Both the position numbers and the translations under genes were made by a program. A model generated the notes under the pieces. It ran no database searches. It had not been told where the DNA came from and was given only the letters and a program-made list of their open reading frames with translations. From the NCBI GenBank assembly GCA_030263395.1, contig SZOW01000012.1, forward strand, positions 30,315 to 94,314: 64,000 nt of DNA, in the 5' to 3' direction. The DNA is from QUBU01 sp014337915 (lineage in GTDB: Bacteria > Pseudomonadota > Gammaproteobacteria > Steroidobacterales > GCA-2729495). Positions 8,053 through 17,614 of this stretch are shown here, in pieces. Each line of letters begins with the position of its first letter. Position 1 is the stretch's first letter.

Positions 8053-9519
8053 ATGGAGGTTTCAAGGTTGCTGGCTGCTCGCCTGAAGCTCGGAGCACTG
8101 CTGTGTGCGACTCTGGTGCTGGGCACCTGCGCCCACCCTCCCTCCCTGCTGCAGGAGGTCCGGCAACTGGGTGAACTGCGAGTCATCACGCGCAACGGGC
8201 CCAACGCCTACTATGTGGACGGCGACGGACCCAGCGGGCCCGAATACGAGCTGCTGAAGGGTTTTGCCGACGAACTCGGCGTCCGCCTTCGGCTCATCGT
8301 GGTGGAGAACGCCGCCCAGGTCCTGCCCGCCCTGATCAACGGCCAGGGCCATCTCGCAGCTGCGGGCCTGACCATCAACCGCGACAGCGAACAGCTGGTG
8401 GACTTCGGGCCGGTCTACCAGCAGGTCACCGAACACCTGGTCTATCGGGACGGCCGCCGCCGGCCCCGCGACCTGCGCCAGTTGCGCGGCAAGCGCCTCG
8501 AAGTTCCTTCCGGCACAAGTTATGTCAAGACGCTGGTCCGCGCACAGGCACGGGTACCGGAGCTGGTATGGACCGAGAACCCCCACGCCGACCAGAACGA
8601 GTTGCTGCATCGGGTCGCCAGCGGATCGCTGGACTACACCGTAGTGAAGTCCAGCGCCTTCGCGGTGTACCGCAGTTACATCCCCGAGATCCGCGTTGCC
8701 TTCAACCTCGCCGAGGGCGAGTCGGTGGCCTGGGCTTTCCCCCAGCGCGCGGATTCGAGCCTGCGGCAGGCCGCCGAGCATTACTTCGCACGCATCCGCG
8801 CCAGTGGCGAACTGGACCGGATCATGGACGCCTACTACGGTCACGTCGCCCGGCCCAACTACGTCGGCACCAGGCATTTCCTGCAGGATGTGCGCTCCCG
8901 GCTCCCGGCGTACCGCCAGCAGTTCAAGGCGGCCGCGGCCGAATTCGGCATCGACTGGCGGCTGCTGGCGGCCATCGGCTACCAGGAGTCCCGGTGGGAT
9001 CCCGAGGCCGTCTCTCCCACCGGCGTGCGCGGCCTGATGATGCTTACCGAGCAGACCGCGGCCACCTTCGGTGTCGAGGATCGCACCGACGCTGCGCAGA
9101 GCATTCGCGGCGGGGCGCGCTACCTGGCGCACATCCTGTCGCGGATCCCGAAGGACGTGGTCGAACCGGATCGCACGGCCTTCGCACTGGCCACCTACAA
9201 CATGGGCTTCGGCCACCTGCTCGACGCCCGGCGCCTGACCCGCGACGCAGGCGGCAACTGGAACCTCTGGGTCCATGTGCGTCCCACCGTGAAGAAGCTG
9301 GCCGACCCGGATTTCGCCGCGCAGTCGCGCCATGGCTTCGCCCGTGGCGGTGAGACCGTCTGGTTCGTGGACAACGTGCAGGCCTACTTCAACGTGCTGG
9401 CCTTCATGACCCGCGACGAGGTGCCCCTGCCCGGCTGGATGCAGCAGCGGGCCCCCGCGCCCATCCAGGCCGACGCCGGTCGCAACCCGGCCAAGGCCGC
9501 CGGCGACGAGGCCACCTGA
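8053..9519 (+). CDS. mltF: Membrane-bound lytic murein transglycosylase F
   Basis: 488 residues. An N-terminal hydrophobic signal is followed by a periplasmic substrate-binding-protein-like domain (GELRVITRNGPNAYY, GPEYELLKGFADELG, about 40-265). A C-terminal SLT lysozyme-like domain follows, with GYQESRWDP carrying the catalytic Glu312, then GVRGLMMLTEQTAATFGV and ALATYNMGFGHLLDAR. This two-domain order defines MltF. It cleaves peptidoglycan glycan strands to 1,6-anhydro products. The only cysteine near the signal cleavage region follows Leu-Gly-Thr, a poor lipobox, so lipidation is doubtful. Confidence 0.95.
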   Translation: MEVSRLLAARLKLGALLCATLVLGTCAHPPSLLQEVRQLGELRVITRNGPNAYYVDGDGPSGPEYELLKGFADELGVRLRLIVVENAAQVLPALINGQGHLAAAGLTINRDSEQLVDFGPVYQQVTEHLVYRDGRRRPRDLRQLRGKRLEVPSGTSYVKTLVRAQARVPELVWTENPHADQNELLHRVASGSLDYTVVKSSAFAVYRSYIPEIRVAFNLAEGESVAWAFPQRADSSLRQAAEHYFARIRASGELDRIMDAYYGHVARPNYVGTRHFLQDVRSRLPAYRQQFKAAAAEFGIDWRLLAAIGYQESRWDPEAVSPTGVRGLMMLTEQTAATFGVEDRTDAAQSIRGGARYLAHILSRIPKDVVEPDRTAFALATYNMGFGHLLDARRLTRDAGGNWNLWVHVRPTVKKLADPDFAAQSRHGFARGGETVWFVDNVQAYFNVLAFMTRDEVPLPGWMQQRAPAPIQADAGRNPAKAAGDEAT

Positions 9520-9553
9520 GCCGGGGCCACGCCCGGCCGGCAGCCGCACCGCG

Positions 9554-10009
9554 TCAGCGCCGCTCGCGAAAAAAGCCCTGTAGCAGGTCCCGGCTCTCCC
9601 CGGCCAGCACGCCGCCGCTGACTTCCATGCGGTGGTTGAGCGCGGGTGAACGCGCCAGTTCGAAGACCGAACCCGCGGCACCGGCCTTGGGATCGACAGC
9701 TCCGTAGACCAGGCGCGCGATCCGCGCATGCACCATGGCACCCGTGCACATCGCACAGGGCTCAAGCGTCACGTACAGCGTGCAACCGCCGAGGCGATAG
9801 TTGCCGAGGGCCTGGCCCGCGGCGCGCAGCGCCTCGATTTCCGCGTGCGCAGTGGGATCCTGTCGCAGGATCGGCTGGTTGTGACCGCTGGCGATGACCT
9901 GCCCATCGTTGACGATCACGCAACCGACCGGAACCTCGCCGGCGATGCCAGCCAGCCGCGCCTGCTCCAGCGCGAGCCGCATGAAACGTTCGTCTTCGGT
10001 TGCCAACAC
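9554..10009 (-). CDS. tadA: tRNA-specific adenosine deaminase
   Basis: About 151 residues if started at the GTG at 10009; a TTG at 10006 has slightly better spacing from the GAGGGA ribosome-binding site, and the first ATG is at 9982. The zinc deaminase motifs are complete: PTAHAEIEA with zinc ligand His55 and catalytic Glu57, and LEPCAMCTGA with Cys85 and Cys88. It converts A34 of tRNA-Arg(ACG) to inosine. The longer open frame up to 10249 overlaps the next gene's start and is not supported. Confidence 0.94.
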   Translation of the reverse strand: MLATEDERFMRLALEQARLAGIAGEVPVGCVIVNDGQVIASGHNQPILRQDPTAHAEIEALRAAGQALGNYRLGGCTLYVTLEPCAMCTGAMVHARIARLVYGAVDPKAGAAGSVFELARSPALNHRMEVSGGVLAGESRDLLQGFFRERR

Positions 10010-10181
10010 AAGGTCCCTCGCATTCGTGCCTGCGCAAGGCTGGCCGCGCATCGCAACCGGCCCGGCGGGAACATTCTGGCAGAGCGCCACGCGGCAGCAC
10101 AGCGAACCAGCCGCGATCCATGCCAGTGCCTGCCGAGCGCAGCTGACCAGCGACATCGGCCCACGGTATCCTGCAAGGGCC

Positions 10182-12596
10182 ATGACCAGTGATTGCAGCA
10201 GCGCCCCCGGCTGGCCTGGTTCCCCGCCACGCTGGACCTCAAGTGCCAAGACCGGCGTCGGAACCTCCCTCTCCAGCGCCAGCTATGTCTGGTTCACGAT
10301 CAGCCACGGCATCCTCAACGAGGTCTATTACCCGCGCCTGGACCTGCCCTGCACGCGTGACCTGGGCCTGGTGGTAACCGATGGGTACGACTACTTCTCG
10401 GAGGAGAAACGTCATGCCCACTCGCAGCTCAGCTACCCGTTCGCCGGCGTGCCGTTCTACCGGCTGAGCAATCGCTGCCTGTCGGGCCGCTATCGCATCA
10501 CCAAGGACATCCTCACCGACCCGCGCCGCGATTCGGTGTTGCAGCGCACACAGTTCATGCCCCTGCAGGGCCATCTCGCCGACTATCAGCTCTACGTTCT
10601 GGCCGCACCGCATCTCGGCAACCGCGGCCAGGGCAACGATGCCTGGATCGGTGAGTGCAAGGGCCAGCCGATGCTGTTCGCGCAGCGGCACGGCTTCGCG
10701 CTGGCCATTGCCTGCTCGGCACCCTGGCGCAGGCGTTCTGCTGGCTACGTCGGCACGAGTGATGGCTGGCAGGACCTGTCCCGGCACCGGCGGATGGAGT
10801 GGCAGTACGTCCGCGCGGAAGATGGCAACGTCGCCCTTACCGGAGAAATCGACCTGCAGGCCTGCAATGGCCAATTCGTGCTGGCACTCGGTTTTGGCAG
10901 CACTGCCGCTGAAGCCGGCCACCGCGTGCTGGCGAGCCTGGCCGACGGCTTCGACGCCGCGCAGGACGCCTATGTGCGCGGCTGGCAAGACTGGCAGCAG
11001 TCCTTCCGGCTACGCGCCGGCAGCCGGGATCCCGGGGACGACCTGGGGAACGACGCCTGGCGCAATAGCCTGATGGTGCTGCGCACGCATGAGTCCAAGC
11101 GCCTGCCGGGTGGCCTGATCGCGAGCCTGTCGTTTCCCTGGGGCTTCGCCCGGGGCGACGCTGACCCCGGCGGCTACCACCTCGCATGGCCGCGCGACCT
11201 GGTCGAGGCAGCCGGTGCCCTGCTCGCGGCCGGTGCGCATGAGGACGTGCGCCGCGTGTTGCGCTACCTGCAGACCACCCAGGAGGCCGACGGCCACTGG
11301 CCGCAGAACATGTGGCTCGACGGCACCCCGTACTGGCGCGGTATCCAGATGGATGAAACGGCGTTCCCGATCCTGCTCACCGACCTGGCGCAGCGTGAAG
11401 GCGCGGTGGGTGCTACCGAACTGCAGCAGCTGTGGCCGATGCTGCGGCGGGCGGCGGGCTTCCTCGCCCGCAACGGGCCGGTCACGCAGCAGGATCGCTG
11501 GGAGGAAGACGCGGGCTATTCGCCGTTCACACTGGCCGTGGAAGTGGCGGCGCTACTTGTCGCAGCCGGGTTCGCGGACCAGAGCGGTGAGCCGACCCTT
11601 GCCCGCTACCTGCGCGAGACGGCCGACTCCTGGAACGCGCAGATCGAGCGCTGGACCTATGTCACCGGCACCGACCTCGCCCGGCAGGCCGGAGTGGATG
11701 GCCACTATGTGCGCATCGCACCCCCTGTGGACGACGCGGGCTGCGCAGCCGGCGATGGCCTGGTGCCGATCAAAAACCGCCCGCCTGGCGCAGGCACCGA
11801 GCCGGCGCGCCATGTGGTCAGCCCGGACGCACTGGCGCTGGTGCGCTTCGGCCTGCGGGCGGCGAATGACCCGCGCATCGTCAATACCCTGCGGGTGATC
11901 GACGCCCTGCTCAAGGTGGACACGCCCAGCGGTCCGGCCTGGCGCCGCTACAACGATGATGGCTATGGCGAGCACCCGGACGGTGGGCCGTTCGATGGCA
12001 CCGGCTGCGGCCGTGCCTGGCCGCTGCTCACGGGTGAACGCGCGCATTACGAGCTGGCGGCGGGCCGGCCGGAAACGGCACGCCGGTTGCTGCGGACCCT
12101 GCTCGGATTCGCCAATGAAGGTGGCATGCTGCCGGAGCAGGTCTGGGATGCACCCGACATCCCGCAGCGCGAACTGTTCTTCGGCCGTCCCGCAGGCTCC
12201 GCCATGCCGCTGGTCTGGGCCCATGCCGAGCACATCAAACTGCTGCGCTCGTTGCAGGACGGGCATGTCTTCGACACGCCACCGCAGGCAGTCGCGCGCT
12301 ATGTTGCCCGGCAGCCGGAGCCACCACCGGCGATCTGGCGCTTCAACCACAAGTGCCGGTCGATTCCCGCAGGCAGCGCGCTGCGCATCGAGGTTCTGGC
12401 CAGGGCTACGCTCCACTGGAGTAGCGATGGCTGGAAAACCACCCAGGACACCGTCACCCGGGACACGGGCATCGGCCTACACCTCATCGACCTCCCGGCC
12501 GGCAGCCTGCCAGGCGGTGCGACGCTGCGGTTCACTTTCTACTGGCACGAGGCCCGGCGCTGGGAGGGAGTTGACTTCCAGCTCCATGTGGCGTGA
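10182..12596 (+). CDS. Glycoside hydrolase family 15 (glucan 1,4-alpha-glucosidase-type)
   Basis: 804 residues from the ATG at 10182, preceded by GCAAGGG. The N-terminal beta domain begins with the typical PPRWTSSAKTGVGTSLSSAS and GILNEVYYPRLD; the alpha/alpha-barrel follows with LAWPRDLVEAAGALLAAG and IQMDETAFPILL. Catalytic acid and base are the expected Glu441 (RWEEDAGYSP) and Glu652 (MLPEQVWD). A short C-terminal beta segment contains LHWSSDGWKTTQDT. It hydrolyses terminal alpha-1,4-linked glucose. No signal peptide is seen, so it is probably cytosolic. The longer frame from 9894 runs through tadA and is rejected. Confidence 0.92.
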   Translation: MTSDCSSAPGWPGSPPRWTSSAKTGVGTSLSSASYVWFTISHGILNEVYYPRLDLPCTRDLGLVVTDGYDYFSEEKRHAHSQLSYPFAGVPFYRLSNRCLSGRYRITKDILTDPRRDSVLQRTQFMPLQGHLADYQLYVLAAPHLGNRGQGNDAWIGECKGQPMLFAQRHGFALAIACSAPWRRRSAGYVGTSDGWQDLSRHRRMEWQYVRAEDGNVALTGEIDLQACNGQFVLALGFGSTAAEAGHRVLASLADGFDAAQDAYVRGWQDWQQSFRLRAGSRDPGDDLGNDAWRNSLMVLRTHESKRLPGGLIASLSFPWGFARGDADPGGYHLAWPRDLVEAAGALLAAGAHEDVRRVLRYLQTTQEADGHWPQNMWLDGTPYWRGIQMDETAFPILLTDLAQREGAVGATELQQLWPMLRRAAGFLARNGPVTQQDRWEEDAGYSPFTLAVEVAALLVAAGFADQSGEPTLARYLRETADSWNAQIERWTYVTGTDLARQAGVDGHYVRIAPPVDDAGCAAGDGLVPIKNRPPGAGTEPARHVVSPDALALVRFGLRAANDPRIVNTLRVIDALLKVDTPSGPAWRRYNDDGYGEHPDGGPFDGTGCGRAWPLLTGERAHYELAAGRPETARRLLRTLLGFANEGGMLPEQVWDAPDIPQRELFFGRPAGSAMPLVWAHAEHIKLLRSLQDGHVFDTPPQAVARYVARQPEPPPAIWRFNHKCRSIPAGSALRIEVLARATLHWSSDGWKTTQDTVTRDTGIGLHLIDLPAGSLPGGATLRFTFYWHEARRWEGVDFQLHVA

Positions 12597-12645
12597 GACA
12601 ATAGCCGCCGGCGCGGCAACCGCTGCCGCTGCGGAGGACTCCCAG

Positions 12646-13425
12646 GTGAAGCCGAGAACTGCATCTCTCGCCACGGCATTGCTGGCGCTGGCACTCACGG
12701 CCGGCTGCGCGCCGGCGCGCAAGCCCGAGGCCAACGCCCATGCGGCCCCACCGGCCAACGCGACGATCGTGCGCAGCGTGGTGGGCGTGCTGGACTGCAC
12801 CACGCTCAGCAAGGGCGAACCCTGTGGTCGCGAGGCCTGGACGCTCACCGTGCAGGCTGACGGCTCGCGGACCATGCGCGCCTTCTTTGACGGTGGCCGT
12901 GATGCCCAGCAGATCAGCACCATATACCGCGCCGATGCCGCCTTCCGCTTCCTCGAGGCCTTCTCCACGGCATACAGCAAGGGCAAGCTGCTGGGATCGG
13001 GCTTCTACGTGGCCGACGGCTCCCTGCTCCACGTCACCACGCGCGGCAGCACCGGCTACAAGGCAGAAGACCTGCCGCTGCCGCAGGACTACTCCGTGCT
13101 GCTGCATCCACCGAGCATCGACGGCTGGCATTTCGGTCACTATGACAGCGCTGCTGGCGGCCGGCAGAAGCTGCCGACTTTCGTCTTTGGCGGCGTCGAC
13201 GGCGGCCCGCGGGTCGCTGCGTTCCCGATCACGCTCGAGTTCGTCGGCCGGGAGACCATCACGGTGCCTGCCGGCAGGTTCGAGACCGAGCACTACCACT
13301 ATGGCAAGGACACCGAGGTGTGGATCATGGGCCCGGACCGCATCATGGTCCGCCATGAGTACCGTGCTGCGGACACGCGCTTCGAACTCACGCAGGTCCA
13401 GGGCCCGGTCGGCGGGCGCCTGTGA
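12646..13425 (+). CDS. Putative lipoprotein of unknown function
   Basis: 259 residues from a GTG at 12646, with GGAGGA seven bases upstream. A lipoprotein signal ends in LALTAGC, a good lipobox, so the mature protein is probably anchored to the envelope. The body is beta-rich and includes a DUF3108-like end (VGRETITVPAGRFETEHYHYG, TEVWIMGPDRIMVRHEYR) of the type seen in proteins that bind envelope lipids or polysaccharides. The stop overlaps the GTG of the RND adaptor, which puts it in the same operon as the pump. Confidence 0.7.
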   Translation: MKPRTASLATALLALALTAGCAPARKPEANAHAAPPANATIVRSVVGVLDCTTLSKGEPCGREAWTLTVQADGSRTMRAFFDGGRDAQQISTIYRADAAFRFLEAFSTAYSKGKLLGSGFYVADGSLLHVTTRGSTGYKAEDLPLPQDYSVLLHPPSIDGWHFGHYDSAAGGRQKLPTFVFGGVDGGPRVAAFPITLEFVGRETITVPAGRFETEHYHYGKDTEVWIMGPDRIMVRHEYRAADTRFELTQVQGPVGGRL

Positions 13426-14552
13426 TCCGGCGCCGGCTCATAGTCATGCTCGTCGCCTGCACCGTCATCTTCGGCGGTGTGCTGGGCTTCCAGGCCTTTG
13501 TCGGGCAGATGATGCGCAAAGCCATGGCGTCCGCACCTCCGCCGGTGCAGACGGTCTCTACGGCGCAGGCCGAGATGCTCGACTGGCAGCCGACGCTGCA
13601 TGCCGTCGGCACGCTGCGTGCTGTCAGCGGCACCGACCTTTCGGCCGAAGTGTCGGGCATCGTCGACGAGATCCACTTCGAATCCGGCGACGACGTCCGC
13701 AGCGGCCAGCTGCTGGTCAGCCTGCGCTCCGGCATCGATGTCGCCAGGCTGCGCGAGGCGCAGGCGGCGGTGGATCTTGCAAGGCTCGACTTCCAGCGCA
13801 ATCGCGAGCTCGCGCCGAAGGGCCTGGTGAGCCAGGCCACCCTGGATGCGGCCGAGACGCAGCTGCGCAGCACGGAGGCGCAGCTGAAGCAGCAGCAGGA
13901 GGGCGTCAGGCGCACCTCGATCCGCGCGCCCTTCGGTGGCCGCATCGGCCTGCGTGTCGTCGATGTCGGCCAGTACCTGAATGCCGGTACCCGGATCGCC
14001 ACCCTCCAGGCCCTCGACCAGCTGCTGGTGGACTTCTTCCTGCCGCAGCGTGACCTCGGGCTACTGTCACCACGACAACAGGTCACCGTGGCGGTCGATG
14101 CCTGGCCCGGCGAACTGTTCAAGGGCGAGGTTATCGCCATCGACTCCAGGGTCGACGCCCAGACCCGCAACGTCGCCGTGCGTGCACGCATCGACAATCC
14201 CGCGCACCGGCTGCTGCCCGGCATGTACGTGTCGGTAACCGTCGCTGCCGGCGCCAGCCTGCGCCATGTCACGCTGCCGCAGACAGCCATCGTCTACAAC
14301 TCCTTCGGTGACTCCGTCTACCTGGTCGAAGGCAGCGGCGACCGGTTGCTGGCCAGGCAGGTATTCGTCCAGGTCGGGCCGACCAGGGGCGACCAGGTCG
14401 CCATCCTCTCCGGTGTCGCGGCCGGTGCGACCGTAGTCAGCGCCGGGCAGATCAAGCTGCAGGACGGGGCGCCGGTCCGGATCAACAATACCGTGCAACC
14501 GCCCAACAACCCGGCACCCAACCCGCCCGACGAGCCTGGCCGGCGTAAATGA
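13422..14552 (+). CDS. RND efflux periplasmic adaptor (membrane fusion protein)
   Basis: 376 residues from a GTG overlapping the previous stop. One N-terminal membrane anchor (about 5-27) is followed by a lipoyl half (VSGIVDEIHFESGDDVRSG), an alpha-hairpin (LREAQAAVDLARLDFQRN through LRSTEAQLKQQQEG), the second lipoyl half (TSIRAPFGGRIGLRVVDVGQYL), a beta-barrel and a membrane-proximal domain. It bridges the inner-membrane RND pump and an outer-membrane channel. It is a four-base overlap ahead of the permease. No TolC-type channel gene is adjacent. Confidence 0.94.
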   Translation: MIRRRLIVMLVACTVIFGGVLGFQAFVGQMMRKAMASAPPPVQTVSTAQAEMLDWQPTLHAVGTLRAVSGTDLSAEVSGIVDEIHFESGDDVRSGQLLVSLRSGIDVARLREAQAAVDLARLDFQRNRELAPKGLVSQATLDAAETQLRSTEAQLKQQQEGVRRTSIRAPFGGRIGLRVVDVGQYLNAGTRIATLQALDQLLVDFFLPQRDLGLLSPRQQVTVAVDAWPGELFKGEVIAIDSRVDAQTRNVAVRARIDNPAHRLLPGMYVSVTVAAGASLRHVTLPQTAIVYNSFGDSVYLVEGSGDRLLARQVFVQVGPTRGDQVAILSGVAAGATVVSAGQIKLQDGAPVRINNTVQPPNNPAPNPPDEPGRRK

Positions 14553-17500
14553 AGTTCACCGATATCTTCATCCAGCGGCCGGTGCTCGCCACGGTCGCCA
14601 GCCTGCTGATCCTGGTCCTCGGGCTGCGCTCGGCCGAGATGCTCCGGATCCAGGAATTTCCCTCGACCCAGAGCGCGGTAATCACGGTCACCACCACCTA
14701 TTTTGGCGCCTCGCCGGACCTCGTCGCCAGTTTCATCACCGCCCCGATCGAGAGTGCGGTTTCCCAGGCCACCGGTATCGACTACATCGTCTCGTCGAGC
14801 CGCACCGGCGTCAGCACCGTCACCGTCAACCTGCTGCTCAACTGGGACCCGAACAAGGCGCTGAACGAGATCAGCATCAAGGTCAACTCGATCCGCAACC
14901 AGCTGCCGCCCGAGTCACAGCTACCGGTGATCACGCTCAGCCTCGGCCAGCAGCTCGCCGCCATGTACATCGGCTTCGCTTCCGAGGTTCTGGCGCCAAA
15001 CCAGATCACCGATTACGTCGCGCGCCTGGTGCAGCCGCGGTTGCAGGCTCTGCAGGGCGTGCAGAGCGTGGACGTCATCGGCGCCCAGAACATCGCGCTG
15101 CGCGCCTGGCTGGACCCGCAGCGGCTCGCCGCCTACGGCCTGACCGCCAGCGACATCACCCAGGCACTGGCAGCCAACAATTTCCTCTCCAGCCTCGGCC
15201 GGACGCAGGGTGACGTGGTCCAGGTCGGGCTCGTGGCCTCCACAGGCCTGCACAGCCTCGAGGAGTTCCGCAACCTGATCGTGCGCCAGTCCGGCGGCGC
15301 CATCGTGCGCCTGCAGGACGTGGCCAACGTGACCCTGGGCTCGGAGGACTACGAGTCCGGCTTTGCCTTCAATGGTCGTGACGCGGTGGCGCTCGCCGTC
15401 AACGTCGCCCCTGGCGCGAACCTCCTGGAGACGACAGCGGGCGTGCAGCAGGCCTTCCGCGAGCTGCACGCCAGCCTGCCCGGCGGCCTCGAGGGCGAGA
15501 TCATCTACGACTCCGCCGAGTTCGTTCGTGACTCCATCAACGAGGTGGCATTCACGATCGTCGAGGCGTTGTTCATCGTCACCCTGGTGGTGTTCCTGTT
15601 CCTCGGCTCGCCACGCTCGGTGCTGATTCCCGTAGTCGCCATCCCGCTGTCGCTGGTTGGTGCCTTCACGCTGATGCTCGCGGCCGGCTTCTCGTTCAAC
15701 CTGCTGACCCTGCTAGCCCTGGTGCTGGCGATCGGCCTGGTCGTGGACGACGCGATCATCGTCGTGGAGAACGTCAATCGCCACATTGAGGAGGGCATCC
15801 GGCCGCTGCAGGCGGCCCTGCTCGCCGCCCGCGAACTCGGTGGTCCGATTATCGCCATGGGCGTGGTGCTGGTTGCGGTCTATGTGCCGATCGGCTTCCA
15901 GGGTGGCCTGACCGGGGCGTTGTTCACCGAGTTCGCGTTCACGCTGGTGGCCGCCGTGGTGGTCTCGACCATCATTGCCCTGGTGCTCTCGCCGATGATG
16001 TGCGCCAGGCTGCTGCGCCCGCTATCCGAGGAATCCGGCTGGGCGGCGCGCTTCGAGGAATTCAGCAACCGGGGTTTCGGCCGCCTGCGCCAGGCCTATG
16101 AGCGCGCACTGCATGCCAGCCTCGACACCGTGGTGGTCACTCTGGTCTTCGCCGGCATCGTGCTGGTGTCGATCGTCCTGCTGTACGGCAACGCGCGCAA
16201 GGAACTGGCGCCGCAGGAGGACCAGGGATTCCTGCTGACGATGTTCACCAGTGCACCGAACGCCACGCACGAGATGCTGACCACCTATTCGCGGGACGTC
16301 TACCGCATCGTCCGCAAGTTTCCGGTGTTCACCAACGTGTTCCAGTTCGAAGCCACGGGATCGGTGTTCGCCGGTACGGTGATGAAGCCCTGGAGCGAGC
16401 GCAGCGAAAGCGCCAACGAGCTCATGCCGATACTGCAGAAGACCTTCGACGAGGAAGTGGCCGGCCTGCGTGGTGCGGTGTTCCAGCTGCCGCCGCTGCC
16501 AGGTGCCCAGGGCATGCCGGTGGAGTTCGTGCTCACCAGTACCGACCAGTTCCCGAGGCTGAACGAGGTGGCGCAGGCCTTCCTCGCCGAAGCAGTCAGG
16601 ACCGGCCAGTTCATGTTCCTCGACAGCGACCTGCGCATCGACCAGCCACAGGCCACGGTGAATATCGATCGCGATGCAGCCGCGCGCCTCGGACTGCAGA
16701 TGAGCGACATCGGCGGCAGCCTGTCGGCCATGCTGGGTGGCGGCTACGTCAACTATTTCGCGCTCGCCGGCCGCTCCTACAAGGTCATGCCGCAGGCCGC
16801 CCAGCGTTTCCGGCTGAATGCGGACCAGCTCAATGACTACTACCTGCGCACGCCGGACGGTACCGCCGTGCCGCTGTCGACAGTCGCCAGCATCGACACC
16901 ACCGTGGTGCCGCGCTCGCTCAACCGCTTCCAGCAGCTCAATGCAGCCACCATCAGCGGCATCATGATGCCCGGGGTATCGCTCGGCGATGCGCTCGACA
17001 CGCTGAATGGCATCGCGGCACGCATGCTGCCCCAGGGCTATGGTGTGGATTTTGCAGGGCAGTCACGCCAGTACGTGCGCGAATCGAGTGGCTTCCTCGT
17101 CACCATCGCTTTTGCGATGGTGATCATCTTCCTGGCGCTCGCCGCCCTCTTCGAAAGCTTCCGCGACCCGCTCATCATCCTGATCTCGGTGCCGATGTCG
17201 ATCGCCGGAGCGCTGATATTCGTGAGCCTCGGATTCTGGCACGTCAGCCTGAACATCTACACCCAGGTCGGCCTGGTGACGCTGATGGGCCTGATCAGCA
17301 AACACGGCATCCTCATCGTGGAGTTTGCCAACAAGCTGCAGCAGGAAGGTCACAGCAGGCGCGAGGCGGTCGAACAGGCTTCTGCGATCCGGTTGCGACC
17401 GATCCTCATGACCACCGCGGCGATGGTGCTCGGCGTGCTGCCGCTGCTGGTCGCCACCGGTGCCGGTGCGGCCTCACGCTTCAACCTGGGCCTGGTGATC

Positions 17501-17614
17501 TTCACCGGCATCTCCATCGGCACGCTGTTCACGCTGTTCGTCGTGCCCGCGGTCTACCTGGTGCTGGCGGCCGATCATCACCGCGCCAGCGACGCGGCCA
17601 CGCCGACCGCCTGA
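14549..17614 (+). CDS. RND multidrug efflux permease, HAE1 family
   Basis: 1,021 residues, with the twelve-helix, two-large-loop layout of AcrB-type pumps. The TM4 proton-relay aspartates are Asp400-Asp401 (VVDDAIIVVENV), and the TM10 lysine is Lys918 (SKHGILIVEFANK). Early features (FIQRPVLATVASLLILVLG, EFPSTQSAVITVTTTY) place it in the MexK/VexF-like group with a single permease. It exports drugs or other amphiphiles using the proton gradient. Translation is coupled to the adaptor, and its 3' end overlaps the opposing norB by 37 bases. Confidence 0.95.
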   Translation: MKFTDIFIQRPVLATVASLLILVLGLRSAEMLRIQEFPSTQSAVITVTTTYFGASPDLVASFITAPIESAVSQATGIDYIVSSSRTGVSTVTVNLLLNWDPNKALNEISIKVNSIRNQLPPESQLPVITLSLGQQLAAMYIGFASEVLAPNQITDYVARLVQPRLQALQGVQSVDVIGAQNIALRAWLDPQRLAAYGLTASDITQALAANNFLSSLGRTQGDVVQVGLVASTGLHSLEEFRNLIVRQSGGAIVRLQDVANVTLGSEDYESGFAFNGRDAVALAVNVAPGANLLETTAGVQQAFRELHASLPGGLEGEIIYDSAEFVRDSINEVAFTIVEALFIVTLVVFLFLGSPRSVLIPVVAIPLSLVGAFTLMLAAGFSFNLLTLLALVLAIGLVVDDAIIVVENVNRHIEEGIRPLQAALLAARELGGPIIAMGVVLVAVYVPIGFQGGLTGALFTEFAFTLVAAVVVSTIIALVLSPMMCARLLRPLSEESGWAARFEEFSNRGFGRLRQAYERALHASLDTVVVTLVFAGIVLVSIVLLYGNARKELAPQEDQGFLLTMFTSAPNATHEMLTTYSRDVYRIVRKFPVFTNVFQFEATGSVFAGTVMKPWSERSESANELMPILQKTFDEEVAGLRGAVFQLPPLPGAQGMPVEFVLTSTDQFPRLNEVAQAFLAEAVRTGQFMFLDSDLRIDQPQATVNIDRDAAARLGLQMSDIGGSLSAMLGGGYVNYFALAGRSYKVMPQAAQRFRLNADQLNDYYLRTPDGTAVPLSTVASIDTTVVPRSLNRFQQLNAATISGIMMPGVSLGDALDTLNGIAARMLPQGYGVDFAGQSRQYVRESSGFLVTIAFAMVIIFLALAALFESFRDPLIILISVPMSIAGALIFVSLGFWHVSLNIYTQVGLVTLMGLISKHGILIVEFANKLQQEGHSRREAVEQASAIRLRPILMTTAAMVLGVLPLLVATGAGAASRFNLGLVIFTGISIGTLFTLFVVPAVYLVLAADHHRASDAATPTA

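Noticed and set aside
9520..9537. GC-rich hairpin between mltF and tadA as a terminator
   Set aside because: Only six pairs and no T tract; such hairpins are common by chance at this GC content.
9894..10181. Upstream extension of the GH15 frame through tadA
   Set aside because: It overlaps a conserved opposite gene, and family homology begins only after the ATG at 10182, which has a ribosome-binding site.
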